Assembly (NCBI GenBank): GCA_963693365.1
Contig: CAVNZM010000004.1
Span: forward strand, 8,680,001 to 8,744,000
Length of the DNA stretch: 64,000 nucleotides
Reading direction: 5' to 3'
Source of the DNA: Amoebidium appalachense
Taxonomy: Eukaryota; Ichthyosporea
Every line of letters begins with the position of its first letter. The first letter of the stretch is position 1. This document shows, one piece after another, positions 27,532-44,884 of the stretch. Under the pieces are notes generated by a model, which searched no databases, was not told where the DNA came from, and saw only the letters and a program-made list of their open reading frames with translations. A program made the position numbers and the translations under genes.

Positions 27532-28791
27532 TGGGAGGGAGGGAGGGACATGCGCAAGCAAAAAAAATAAATAAATAAAGGACATCCACATCCACATGCA
27601 CATGCACACACGAGGAATAAAGTAGCACACATCCATTGGCATGCGTTAGATAAGTGGAACGGACAATGCCGGGACCTTGTGTGTGTGTGTGTGTGTGTTG
27701 GGGGGGGGGGGGGGGGGGGTTGAATGCGGAACACGGCACGAAGTACGCATACACGAAGGACACATGCAAAGGCAAACATTCAAGTATGCAACATAGCCAT
27801 GCGCGCAGTATGCGTCATAAGCAGAGCCCATCCTCAGGGAGGGCCCAAGTCATCAATTGCGTCTGAGTTTCGACCCCTTAGCCCGCGTATATACGACCCT
27901 CCAACTCAGACAGCAGCATCAACTGAACTTGGGAGGGTCAACCCGTCTTGATCAAAGACGAGCAGGGTTGCTTATGCAAGCAAGGTGAGCAAAACGGTGA
28001 ATATGTGTGTGCAAACTAATGCAGTGCAGCGAAAAATGCGAATGTGCTTACAGATGCACGACACAGAGCAACCATGCCCGGTTGCATTTGGGGGGGGGGA
28101 CGAAATAGCGGTTGAAATCCATATCCTGAAAATAAAGCAGGAGTTGGAAGACAACGGTAGAAATAAAGGATTACAACGAAAACTGAACAGAATGTCCTAG
28201 GTCAGTATGTGTGGATACAGGGCCGTTGTTAGGTGGGTGTGATTGTGTATATGTGTGTGGGTGCGTGCGAGCCGCGCGCGTGCATGTGTGCGGGTCCGCG
28301 TGTGTGTGCCAACAAGCATGCAGGTGTGTGTGCGGATGCGCCGCGCCCAATGTACTGTGTGTGTGTGTGTGCGCGCCTATATATGTGTGTGTGCGCGTGC
28401 CTGTGGACTTTGGTGTGTGTGCATGTATGCCTGCATGTATATCTGCAACACAAGCAAATATACCCCCCTCTCCCCCCCCCCCCCTCCCCCCGCCCCCCTC
28501 CCCCCCCTTTTTTTTTCTCGTTTTTAAGGGGTGCATACATCTCCACCCGGGAACAGAGCCACGGCGTTGATGTCAGACTCGTGGCCGGTGAAGGTCTGCA
28601 CACACTTGCCAGACCGGATGTCCCAGTGCTTGGCAGTGGCATCACATGCACCTAAATTAGAGATGTGAAAAACGAGAGGTTAGATTTGTGTGTGTGTGTG
28701 CTGAGGAAGGAGGGGGGGGGGAGGAATTGATGTGGAACATAAGTCTCCCGTTCGTGGAATGGGTTTGGGGGTTGTGTGCGTGCGTGTTCGT

Positions 28792-28824
<33 letters not shown>

Positions 28825-29981
28825 CGTACGTGTGTGTGTGTGTGTGCGTGTGTGTGTGTGCGTGTTGGGGAGGGAAAGGGGGGCAGGGGGGGGGGGGGGG
28901 GGGGAGAAGTAGACAGGAGGATGGGAGTCATGAAGGCAAAACCATGTGAAAACCAACAAAGAGAAAAACACGAGACGAAGCCAAAACGACACAGGAAGAT
29001 GATACTACTTGAGCATGAACAAAGCCCATCGTCCGCCCGCAAGCAGGGGAGGGGGGGGGGAGGGGGGGGGGGGGGGGGGTAAAATGCATCATGGCGAACA
29101 AGACACAATGGTAAACAACACAAAAACAGGGCGCAGGGGGAAGGTAACGAAAAAAGAATGTGGTGAAGAGGGCGACACGTGGGGACTGAGTTTTCATTCT
29201 CTAAGAGAGCTAGGCACGTGCAAAACACGTTGGAGAGCGAAGAATGCGTTTATTTTGGGTTATTTGGGAGGGGGGGACACAAAGGGGTTGGATATGCACA
29301 AGATTAGATATAATAACGTACCGGAGGGCCAGACTCATGCAAAACACGGTGTAGAAAAGAGAATGCAGAATTATAATGGAGGGGGTCACAAGGGGGTTGG
29401 ATATGTGTAAGACTGGATATACAACACAAGATTGGATATATCAACATGCCGGAGACGAACGAGTTCTCGTTCTTGGAGAGGACCAGACTCATACAAACCA
29501 CGGTGCAGAAAGAAGAATGCGGGATTTAAATAAAGGGGGCCACGAGGGGGTTGGATATATACAAGACTGGATATACATAAGACTCGATGATATCAAGAAA
29601 CCTTAGAAAACAGAGTCCTCTTTCTTGGAGAGGGCCAGGTTTACTCAAAACACGCAAAACACGGTGCACAAAGGACAATGCGGGATTCTAAGGGAAGAGG
29701 AAAACAAGGCGGTTGGATATATACAAGATTGGATATAACAACCTACCTGAGAAGAAGGAGTTCTCGTTCTTGGAGAGGGCCAGACTCATGACGTCACCGG
29801 TGTGGCCCTGGAACTGTGTCTTGAGCTGCCCGGTCTCGATGTCCCACAGCGCACACGTCATGTCCCCGCTGCTGGTCACGATCTCCTTGTCGCTGAGGAA
29901 CCGGCAGCACGACAGGTAGCCTGAAAGCATACGCGTGTGTATGTATGTGTACGTGTACGTGTGTGTGGGAGAGGGGAGACG

Positions 29982-30044
<63 letters not shown>

Positions 30045-30690
30045 CACGCGCGCTTTTTACAACGGAGGGAGTGTGCTTGGTGGGGAGAAGGGGGGGGGGG
30101 GGGGGGGGGAGGGGGGGGGAGGGGGGTACAAGAAAGTTACACGAGCGGCGTGGGTTGGTGTATGTTGTGAGGGTTGCCCGTGGGTGTTGGTAACGGTTGT
30201 GGAGGGAATGGATGGGGTGTATGGCCGTACAGTATGCAGCACAAAGGTGCACAGCAGCAACAGCACAACGTTGTATCCAAATATCTACGTGCCATACACG
30301 TGCACGCGTGCCTGCTGATATATATATAGAGCTTCGTTTTGCCTAGGTAATGTAGAGGGGAGAGAATATTTTGCAGAACTCGAACACACCAGATGACACA
30401 AAATGGCATGCTGCATATCAGTGTATCGTTATGTCGACAGGAGGCACAAGCCAAATCATCCATACATAATGCCTGATGGTCACGGAACTGAAAATACGGG
30501 AAACCGTTCCTTTTACACATTGTGTCGATCATCCATCCGCAATGTACAGGGGCGGGTGAGGTTACTTATGCGATCAAGACTTGAATAGAAAATTTGACAC
30601 AGTGATATGTGCTGAAGATTAGGGTTGCAGCTTAGATGGAGGGAGGGTGGCGTCGTGTGCTTGTGTGTGTGTGTGCGTGCGTGCGTGCGT

Positions 30691-30743
<53 letters not shown>

Positions 30744-32890
30744 GGCAAAAAAATATCGTGCACATGTGTGGTGTGTTTGTGAGTATGTGGGTCTTGGCTG
30801 TGGGTAGCAGTGTGTATGTGCTAGAATTGCGAGAGAGAGGGGAGGGGGAGGAGGGGGGGGGGGGGGGGGGGGTTGTTGATGCGGAACACGGTACGAAGTA
30901 TACATACACGATGAGAAGCCTAGTGCAGGGCACGTGCAAATGCAAACGGGGGGGAGAGGAAGGGGTGGCGACGAAATCACCCAAGAACACAAGCAAGCAT
31001 ACAAACATAACACAAGCCAAAAAAAAAAAAAAAAAAAAAAAAAACCCATACCGGTGTGGGCAGCAAGCTCACGGCTCACGCGCACAGCGCCCTCCCTAGT
31101 GCGCAGGTTGTAGATGGAGCAGATATTGTCCAGACCGCCGCAGGCCACAAAGTTGCCCGAGGGGGCATAGGCACAGGTCATGACCCACGACGAACGAAGG
31201 GGGATGGCGTGAACCTTGTTGGTGCTGATGGCGTCCCACACAATCAGCTTGCCGTCCTGAGACGCACTCACAAGGTGTCTGTGTGTGTGTGTGTGAGGGG
31301 GGGAGGGAGAGGGGAGGAGGGGGAAGGGGAGAGGGGAGGAGGAGGTAGGGGAAGGAAGGAGGGGGAAAATGGGGGGGGAAGAGAGGAGGGCGGGAGGGGA
31401 AGAGGGAGGAGACGGGAAGATGGAAGGGGCCGGTGAGAGAGAGGAACAGGGGAAAGAGGGTAGAAGGAAGGAGTGAAGGGAGGAACGAAGGGAGGTGGAG
31501 AGAAGGGGAGGGGAGGGAGGGGGGGGGGGGGGGGGGGGGGGAGGGGGGGAGGGGAAGCGGTTAGTTTGGGCGTGTCAAACTGTAGGTGTGTTGGGTGTGT
31601 GTGTGTGTGCGCGCGCTTTTGTTTGCGATGAAAAGACGTCTGTGGTTCGTGAAAAAGGAAAGTGCCTTTGTCCGTGTGTTCGTGTGGATGTCCGTGAGTG
31701 TTTGTGAGTGTGTGTGCATGTTTGTGTGTGTGTCGAGGGGGAAAGTGGTTGGGAGGAAACGGGCAAGAGAGGAAGAAGGAATGAAATCAAAATACCACGC
31801 AGATTTTGGACAACCAAGCACTCATTCAAGTATGCGTTTAAGTAGAGCGCACCCTAGGTGGGTGTATGTGTGTGTGTGTGCTTGGGGCGGGCGGGAGGGG
31901 GGGGGGTAATGTGTACGACGTGTGTGCGTGCGGTAAATGTGCCTTTATGTGCGTGTTAACGTCTGTGCATGTGCATGTAGATGTGCGTGTACATGTGTGT
32001 CTGCGTGTGTGTGCGTGTGTTGTGTGCATGTGTTACTGGAGACAGGGGGAAATGACGGCATGAAGGGGGGAAAGGGGGCGAATTGGGGAGCACAATGCGA
32101 GTAGGAAGACACACACTAGAGATGCAAACGGTAAATCATGCTTTGTGATTCAACAGGCCCCTTGGTCGGCACGCCCTGGGGGGAAGGGGGGAGGGGAGGG
32201 GGGGGGGGGTTTTGAATGCGGAACACAGTACGAAGTACGCATACACGATGAGAAGCATGGTGCAGGACACATGCAAAGGCAAACATTCAAGTATGCAGCA
32301 TCAGCCATGCGCACAGTATGCGTCATAAGCAGAGCCCATCCTCAGGGAGGGCCCAAGTGGGGGGGGGGGTTGAATGCGTGATTGAGTACAAGTACACATT
32401 CGCAACGGACAACACAATGCAGAGTGCAAACCACACATAAAAAGAGTATGCCCAATAAGCAGAGCCCATCCTCAAGAGGCGTCCAAGTCATCCACAGTAC
32501 CCGAATTTCGACTTATCCACCTCATGGGGGAGGAAGGGGGGGGGGGGGGGGGGGGGGGAGGGGAGGGGGGAAGGGGGATAAGTATGTGCCGTGGGGGGGG
32601 GGGGGGGGGGGGGGGGGGTGGGGGGGGATGCGAGGAGTTAATGGGGTAGACTTCAACAAGACCGAGGAACGAGGTCGGAGTGACTGGAAGGCAAAGGGGG
32701 GATAGAGGGGGGGAGGGGAGGGGAAGAGGAGAGGGGGACATGGAATGCTACACACATTGCCAAGCACATACTCTCAACAGGAAACCTGGTGCGGATGTGC
32801 AAGAAAGCGTACAGAGGTGTGCAACCTAGCTCGCGCGCGAAACCCAGCTCAGACAGGTATACCCTGGCACGCACTGGAGGGGAGGGGGAA

Positions 32891-32927
<37 letters not shown>

Positions 32928-33546
32928 GGTATATTCGGATGTGTTAGAGAATACGAAGCACACATTATTGACGGACAACACGAAACAAAATTGCCAAGCA
33001 CACATCAAGAATATGCATCATAAGCAGACCCCATCATTGAGGGGAAGGGGGGTAAACATCAACAGAACCCCTGGGGAGGGGGGGGGGGAGGTGGGAGAGA
33101 GAGAGAGAGAGAGGAGGGGGGGGGGGGGGGGGGGGGGTTTACCTGTTGTCGGTGGACCAGTGCATGGCGTAGATTTTGGCCAGATGGCCCCTGAGGGTGC
33201 GGCGCACACGCAGCATCACCTTGGGCAGGTCAGCAACATCTGGGGGGGGTTCATTAGTGATATGTTGCAATTCCGTAAAATTTCGCACGCACGCACGCAC
33301 GCACGCACGCACATGCACATGCACACACACACGGTGTGCACCACAAGTAGAGCTCACACACCCTCGGGAGAAGGGGGGGAAGACGGGTGGTGGTGGTGGT
33401 GGTGGTGGGGGGGGGGGGGGGGGGGATGAATGTGTACACAGTACAAAGTATAAGCACAGCAGATGACCTATACGGAGATATGCAAAAGAGGGTGGGGCGG
33501 GACGGGGCAGGGCAGGGTGGGGTGGAGCGGTACGGGCTGGCTGGAG

Positions 33547-33584
<38 letters not shown>

Positions 33585-33780
33585 GTAATCACTTAACTTC
33601 ACAGCGGATAACATATGTAATGCATACCAGCAAACCCCCCCCCCCCCCTCCCCCCCCCCCCCCCCTCCCCTACCCCCCGCCACCACCACCACCACCCACC
33701 CCGCACAGAGAAAAGAGAGAGCAAGGAAGAAAGAAAAGAAAAGAGAAGAAGAAGCAAAGCAACACGAAAAGAAAAAGGAG

Positions 33781-33811
<31 letters not shown>

Positions 33812-33970
33812 AAGGGTAAAATAACATAAAATTTAACTAACGTATCAAAAAATACCTCCGCATGCGTCCCTGAGAGTGGTGTCCCTCTTGGACTCCCTCT
33901 CGGCCTTGATCTTGGCCTTGATCTCGTCGGCCTCCTTCTTGAGCTGTGCAATCCGATCGTCCGCAGACAT
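25479..33970 (-). CDS. gnb1: Heterotrimeric G-protein beta subunit (seven-bladed WD40 propeller)
   Basis: Eight coding exons, all phase-consistent, give 343 aa: 33970-33856, 33239-33143, 31278-31052, 29920-29747, 28651-28539, 27281-27185, 26198-26085 and 25573-25479 (TAA). The N-terminus ([20 protein letters not shown]) is the amphipathic coiled-coil helix that pairs with G-gamma. Then come [20 protein letters not shown] and seven WD40 repeats with characteristic G-beta signatures: [79 protein letters not shown] and the C-terminal [11 protein letters not shown]. Length and sequence are very close to animal G-beta 1-4 (340 aa), with slight N-terminal extra residues. It binds G-alpha-GDP and effectors at the inner plasma membrane. 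The ATG is preceded by an acceptor-like TTGCAG, so a 5' UTR intron is likely. Introns are packed with G/C runs and dispersed repeats. Confidence 0.98.
26034..26074. repeat. Poly-G tract in G-beta intron
   Basis: G run of about 38 nt beside the donor of the 26085-26198 exon (poly-C on the sense strand). Confidence 0.95.
26200..26335. repeat. (TG)n microsatellite abutting G-beta acceptor
   Basis: TG-rich tract. On the sense strand its (CA)n ends in CAG, which is the acceptor of the exon whose high end is 26198. Confidence 0.95.
27127..27172. repeat. Poly-G tract of about 45 nt
   Basis: One of the longest pure G runs, 13 bp from the donor of the 27185-27281 exon. Confidence 0.95.
27720..27890 (+). 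repeat. Intronic dispersed repeat following poly-G, copy A
   Basis: Begins after a G run with TTGAATGCGGAACACGGCAC and continues through CATTCAAGTATGCAACATAG to GCGTCATAAGCAGAGCCCAT and CTCAGGGAGGGCCCAAGTCA. Nearly identical to 34394-34558 and close to 32214-32358. Shorter or more diverged copies lie near 26465, 26565, 30880, 32372, 32935, 33425, 34305 and 63385. Confidence 0.8.
28786..28905. repeat. TG-rich and poly-G block in G-beta intron
   Basis: Interrupted TG repeat, then a G-rich run. Confidence 0.9.
29190..29746. repeat. Tandem repeats derived from G-beta exon end and donor flank
   Basis: Three or four diverged units of about 120-150 bp precede the genuine 29747-29920 exon. They share GGTTGGATATATACAAGATT-like and GGATATAACAAC-like segments, partial copies of the exon tail (GAGTTCTCGTTCTTGGAGAG then GGCCAGACTCAT), and CAAAACACGGTGCA plus AGAATGCGGGATT. 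The exon-derived parts carry stops or indels and are non-coding. Confidence 0.75.
30702..30742. repeat. Poly-G tract
   Basis: G run of about 35-40 nt in the intron between G-beta exons 3 and 4. Confidence 0.95.
32214..32358 (+). repeat. Intronic dispersed repeat, copy B
   Basis: Shares TTGAATGCGGAACACAGTAC, GTACGCATACACGA, CATTCAAGTATGCAGCATCA and CATCCTCAGGGAGGGCCCAA with the copies at 27720 and 34394. A partial copy follows at 32372-32490. Confidence 0.75.
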
Positions 33971-34393
33971 CTTGGCTGCAAGTCTGTGTTACCAACGGGG
34001 TTAAAAAAGTCAGTGCACCAAAAATGACCCATGAGGGGTTAATAAGGAACACGCAGGTGTTCAAGTCAGCCATCGTGCACCCAATGTAACCCATGAGGGG
34101 TTAATGGTGACCACACAGGGGTTAAGTAAGTAGCCGTGCAGCAAAAATAATACATGCAAGGGGGTAATGGGTAATAGTGACTTGAAGACGGGTCAAAGTG
34201 GTTAAAGCCATCTTCCCTGCCCCTCTGTGACCACCCACCCACAAGTTAATTAAAGGGGTGGTGGTGGTTGGGGGGAGGGGGAAGGGGCATGGGGGAAGAG
34301 GGGGGTTGAATGTGCTACAAAGTACGAAGCACACATAAACAACGGACAACGCGATGCAGATTGGAGGGAAAGGGGGGGGGGGGGGGGGGGGGG

Positions 34394-34558
34394 GTTGAAT
34401 GCGGAACACGGTACGAAGTACGCATACACGAAGGACACATGCAAAGGCAAACATTCAAGTATGCAACATAGCCATGCGCGCAGTATGCGTCATAAGCAGA
34501 GCCCATCCTCAGGGAGGGCCCAAGTCATCAATTGCGTCTGAGTTTCGACCCCTTAGCC
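34394..34558 (+). repeat. Intronic/upstream dispersed repeat, copy C
   Basis: Nearly identical to 27720-27890 over about 160 bp, including TTTCGACCCCTTAGCC at its end. It lies upstream of the G-beta start codon and again follows a poly-G run. Confidence 0.8.
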
Positions 34559-34799
34559 GGGGGAATGCAGTGCAACACACAGTACCATGTACCAAGACGC
34601 AAAAAGAAAACCGTATTTAGAACATGTGACATGTCTGTGGAGGGGGTTGGGGGGGGGGGGGGGGGGAGGGGGGGAGGGGGGGAGGTTGGAAGATAGAAAG
34701 CAAGAGGAGTAAATGCAGCACAGAGCTAACTTCAATCAAGGAAACCAAAACAAGAAAAAGGAAAGAGAAAGAGAGAAAGAGAGTAATACAATTTGTGAA

Positions 34800-39850
<5,051 letters not shown>

Positions 39851-39859
39851 TAAACAACA

Positions 39860-41794
39860 TTACATATGGGACTTGCGCATATCGAACGAGCTCGCACTCT
39901 GGTGCTGAGGGATAATGTTGACGTTGGAGCTGAAAGCCGGCTGGCTGAGCACGGCCTCCTTCTCCTGTTGCTTCTTGTTGCGGCGCCACAGGAAGAAGCC
40001 GACACCGGCGCAGCAGCAGCAGCAGCAGACCAGCAACACGGCCACCACAGCGGCAATAATGATCGTCATGTTGCTGCCGGAGCTGGGTGCGGCCGCACCG
40101 GCGGGCTGGTTGGCGGCAGCAAGGTCGGATGCCGTGTACTTGGCACCGAACCCGCCCTCGGTAGTCAGCTCCCCGGAGTCACGGCGCACATACTGCACGT
40201 CACGGCGGCGGCGGCGCTGCGAGCCGTCAAGGTAGTCGACAAGCACGGTCCACGTGAGCGTGACGTTATTGCTGGTGGTGGTGGCGGCGGCACAGGTCAG
40301 CGCAGCCGTGACGGGGATGGGCATCTGGATCTCGTTGGGCTGCACAGTGCTGACAAATGCCTGTGTGAGTGTGGTGATGTCCTGGTATGGTGCAGTGTAC
40401 GGCGTGCAGTCGCCATCGGACGTGCGGGTGAATGCAGTGACATCGGCATCGTTCAGGCCCACACCGGTGGCGTTGGTCCAAATGCGGATGGACCAGTAGG
40501 ACATGGCCCCAAGGTCGAAGACGGACGTGGGGCGGTTGGTGGCGTAGGTGGTGTCCTCACGGAGAACAACATCGAGGGTGAACAGGGCCGAGAGGTTGAA
40601 CTCGGTGACATTGCAGAAGTTGTTGGTGCTGATGAAGAACTCGATGTCGGCAAAGTTGGACAGCATGTTGGGGCAGGTGCCGGCGCTCATGCTGCTCGGC
40701 TGGCAGCCGATGGGCACGTTGAGGGCCTTGTACTGGCCCGTCAGGTCGCAAGTGGTGATGTTGAACTCGATGGTGCTGTTGCAAATATCATTGGCAGCAA
40801 GGTTGTTGCAGCCCGCGCCCAAAACCCAGGAACTGGCGTTGGTGGACGGGATGTTCATGTTGGTCATGTTGAGAGTGCCGTTAGCTCCACCCTGGATGGT
40901 GTAGGGAGACGGCAAGTTGACGGTGATGATGATGGTGGACGTGTTGACGCCGTCGACCTCCTTGACGCCCAGCTTGGTGATGACGGCCTGCAGGTCGGCC
41001 TGGGGGTAGTTGACGGTGATGGTGGCCGACACCGTGCCCTCGCGGTTGATCTGCACACGCAGCTTGGCAATGGCATTGCCGTCGCGCTTCACGGGCACAC
41101 GCAGGTTCTTGGTGAGACTGATCTTGTCCACATACTCCTTCATCATGGCCTCCACATCCGCAAGGTACTTGACGAACTTGGGGTCGGAGGCCTTGTCAAC
41201 ATCAACCTTGCAATTCCCGAGCTTGTCGAAGGCAACATCGAAGAAGACGGAGGCCTTGCAACTGTCACCGTACAGCACCCAGTTGTAGCCGGACATCTTG
41301 GGGGAGGCAGTCGCAGGGCCATCGGTCAGGTACGTGCAGTCGGCAAACGACACGTCCGTGACATAGCGGGTGTTGTACCAGTATCCGAGGTCGGCCTCGA
41401 GCATGACCTTGTTGTTTTGGATCCGGGGGTTACGGATGGCCAGCGAGAAGTTGGCCTGCAGGGCAAACGGCTCGGCAAGGTCACAGAAGGTGCCTGCTGT
41501 GCGGTGCTGGAACTTGAGGTCCTGGATCTCAACTTTGAGGTTGGGCTTGGTCATAAGGAATACATGCGCGACATCAGCGGCAGGGACGAGAATAGCCCCG
41601 GCCTCACCCTTGATAATCATGTCATGAGGAACATTGATTGTTGAAGCGATTGGATGGTTACCAGATTGGAAAATGATTTCAGAACCTGCTGCTGCTGTTG
41701 TAATCGCCGTGACAGCATTGTCACCAGGGGCAATGTTCACTATGGCAGCGGACGCCACAGAGGCGAGCGCAAAAAGAGAGGCTATAGCCTTCAT
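39860..41794 (-). CDS. Type I membrane protein with beta-helix-like ectodomain (paralogue B)
   Basis: An intronless frame of 644 codons starting with a clean signal peptide (MKAIASLFALASVASA). Residues about 20-115 have the strand pattern of a parallel beta-helix (GSEIIFQSGNHPIASTINVP; GEAGAILVPAADVAHVF). A long conserved middle region shared with paralogue A contains REGTVSATITVNYPQADLQA, ECD-type cysteines and many N-glycosylation sites. QRRRRRD lies at about 526-532 (furin-like). The transmembrane helix is at about 576-603 and includes six consecutive Cys (LLVCCCCCCAGVGFF), likely palmitoylated. A 41-residue tail follows. The 20-kb-distant copy at 20788-22872 is almost identical at DNA level in the centre. 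ATG 41792-41794 was chosen because it gives the signal peptide. Family unknown. Confidence 0.9.
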   Translation of the reverse strand: MKAIASLFALASVASAAIVNIAPGDNAVTAITTAAAGSEIIFQSGNHPIASTINVPHDMIIKGEAGAILVPAADVAHVFLMTKPNLKVEIQDLKFQHRTAGTFCDLAEPFALQANFSLAIRNPRIQNNKVMLEADLGYWYNTRYVTDVSFADCTYLTDGPATASPKMSGYNWVLYGDSCKASVFFDVAFDKLGNCKVDVDKASDPKFVKYLADVEAMMKEYVDKISLTKNLRVPVKRDGNAIAKLRVQINREGTVSATITVNYPQADLQAVITKLGVKEVDGVNTSTIIITVNLPSPYTIQGGANGTLNMTNMNIPSTNASSWVLGAGCNNLAANDICNSTIEFNITTCDLTGQYKALNVPIGCQPSSMSAGTCPNMLSNFADIEFFISTNNFCNVTEFNLSALFTLDVVLREDTTYATNRPTSVFDLGAMSYWSIRIWTNATGVGLNDADVTAFTRTSDGDCTPYTAPYQDITTLTQAFVSTVQPNEIQMPIPVTAALTCAAATTTSNNVTLTWTVLVDYLDGSQRRRRRDVQYVRRDSGELTTEGGFGAKYTASDLAAANQPAGAAAPSSGSNMTIIIAAVVAVLLVCCCCCCAGVGFFLWRRNKKQQEKEAVLSQPAFSSNVNIIPQHQSASSFDMRKSHM

Positions 41795-42530
41795 GATTGT
41801 TTTGTTACTCTCAGTCTACGCCCGATGGTGCATGAAAATACGGTAAAACAGATATGCATGTGGATGGGGTCAGGCAGACTGAGCTGTCATCGGCCGTCTG
41901 TTGGGCTATAAAGGCCGCAGTCAAATATTTCTTGATCGCTTTTTTTATTTGATTGGATAGCTTTATTGACTTATATCAAATGGAGCATGCGGCTGCATGC
42001 CAAAGAGTTGTGTGGTCATTGTCGAGCTACACGGATCTGTACGTATTAAAAAAAAAACCTCAACCATTGAGGGTAATAGAAATCCTGTTTAATGAAATTT
42101 TAAGTTATCTTTTTTACAGTAATAGTGGAAGAGGATCGAGAAGGAAACGCAAGCTATCTGTTCTATGGTATTTACTATGCTCTGCACACCTCAATTGTGA
42201 TCCAATGACATGCGCACTATTTGATAAACATTGCGCGTTATCGGGCCGACTCTGAGATTCAACAGAATCCTGGAGTTGAGCTCGCGCCTGTAACTACGCC
42301 AACCTTATAGGTATATTAGCTGGGTATAATAAATGCATTTTCGGGCTCCCCAATGCGTTTATTATGTAAACTGAATATGCAGTTTCAGATAGCATCAGAG
42401 CATAAAGACTTTTAGCGGACAGGTCGAACTGCTCCGAAACGTGAAAACGCTGCGGAGTCACCGGCCACATTTTATGCCATTTATCATTTTTGCAACGATC
42501 CCCCCAAGCAAATTCGAATGCTGGCAAATG
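41795..42530. other. Upstream region of paralogue B
   Basis: Contains ATTGG (reads CCAAT on the minus strand) at about 41952 and a CTATAAAG/TTTATAG sequence at about 41908 on the upstream side of the minus-strand gene. A promoter is plausible but weak. The rest is AT-rich and featureless. Confidence 0.35.
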
Positions 42531-42699
42531 TAACAGTGACTCGTTCGGAGTCGTTCGAATTCCTTTCTAGATCTTCTCACACACACGTACACACGCACGC
42601 GCGCGCGCGCCGGGGCTCCCCCCTCTCTCCCTCTCCCCCCCCCCCTCTCTGTCTACCTCTCTCTGTGCCTCTCGGTCCCTCTCTCAAGCTTGGAGAATT

Positions 42700-43660
<961 letters not shown>

Positions 43661-43799
43661 CGGTCCGTATCTCTTGGCATTCAAGTTTCTCTACTGTGGA
43701 CATATCATCCCTCTCAGGCTGGCCCATGGTCATCTCTGCCAATCCCCCCCCCGCGGTCGGCTCTCTCTCTCTCTCGCTCGATCTCTCTCTCTCTCTCCT

Positions 43800-44760
43800 C
43801 CCCCCCCCCCCCCCCCCCCCCCCCCCCGCCCGGGCCCCCTCGGCCCCCCTCGGAGTCCCTTCCGGCCCCTAGCTACGCCTAGGCTATCCCCCCTTCCCCC
43901 CCCCTTTCCCCAATATTATAAAGCGAATGCCAAGCAGAAAGACAATCAAGGGCAAAAAAGGCTTGGTTCTCTTGGAGATCGCAAGGATTTTCCCTTTTCA
44001 GAAGAAGGGTCTAGATCTCCCGGTGACACTTGTCTCCCTCTGTCGACTGTCTCCCTCGAGAAATTTTTCTCAATTTTCAAGTTATTGTCTTCTCAGTATG
44101 CCGTGCATCCTTGCATATCTTTCCGTCGAATCAATCCAGTCAAAAGAAAAAAAAATTTCAAGTGCCTTGTAATCCCCCTCCCCAAGAAGCGATCTCATGC
44201 TACATTCCAGACGTGCCATTGGAGCACAATAGGTTTGGTCTTGGGCTGGCAGGCATTCTAAGCCCTTTCAAAAATGGGCCCGTCTGCCCGTGGCACTGGC
44301 ACGTCGAACCCCTTTAGCTCGTTTTATTTCTTTTTATTGTTAAGGTTATAATTATGCATATTGCTTTATGGTCCTTGGTTCTTTTTTTCTCGCTCGAGAT
44401 AATGATAGATTCAGTTGATCACAGATGATCCCAAATTTTTAAAAGAGACCGAGCTGTGTGAGCGGCCCGTCTGAATATTATAATCGCCGTCCTGCCAGGG
44501 AAACTACACAAACACTTTCTGAAGGAAAGGCCTTGCAGTTAGTGAAACATTTATTATGATAAATAATATTCAAGTATTTACCTGTTTTATGTATGAACTG
44601 CTACCAGGGTACGTACAGTCCACTAATGCTAACGGAACGGTCATTACAGTCAGCCTGGGTCACTCTGATCAAGGCCGATCGATATCGGATTTTTTCCGAA
44701 GCTAACGCTGCCTACACAAGTTACTACTTGTGAGGAGTGAATGATGGGTTTATCTTAGCT
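43800..44760. other. C-rich block then spacer without supported gene
   Basis: Poly-C at 43798-43827, then mixed sequence to 44760. A plus-strand frame (43674-44261) has no recognisable domain beyond the repeat-derived start. Confidence 0.45.
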
Positions 44761-44769
44761 GAGCACACA

Positions 44770-44880
44770 CATAGCAACCTAACTAGTGTACTGTCGTTGC
44801 TTTGTGGTAGGCGGTAGTTTCCCTGCTGCAAAGGTCCTCCAGGAACACAACGTGATAAAATAAAATAAAGTAAAATTTTA
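44770..44880 (+). repeat. SINE-like dispersed repeat, copy 3 (diverged)
   Basis: Shares AACTAGTGTACTGTCGTTGC, GGCGGTAGTTTCCCTGC, GGTCCTCCAGGAACACAACG and an A-rich AAAATAAAATAAAG tail with copies 1 and 2. Confidence 0.5.
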
Positions 44881-44884
44881 CAAT

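Noticed and set aside
29190-29700. Possible additional G-beta exons
   Set aside because: The exon-like fragments lack acceptors and full blades. The eight-exon model already gives a complete 343-residue protein in phase.
39866-41644. 592-codon open frame on the plus strand
   Set aside because: It is the antisense of the 644-codon membrane-protein gene. Its Gly/Val/Asp-rich, Cys-free translation has no signal peptide or domain, and the minus-strand reading has both a signal peptide and a paralogue.
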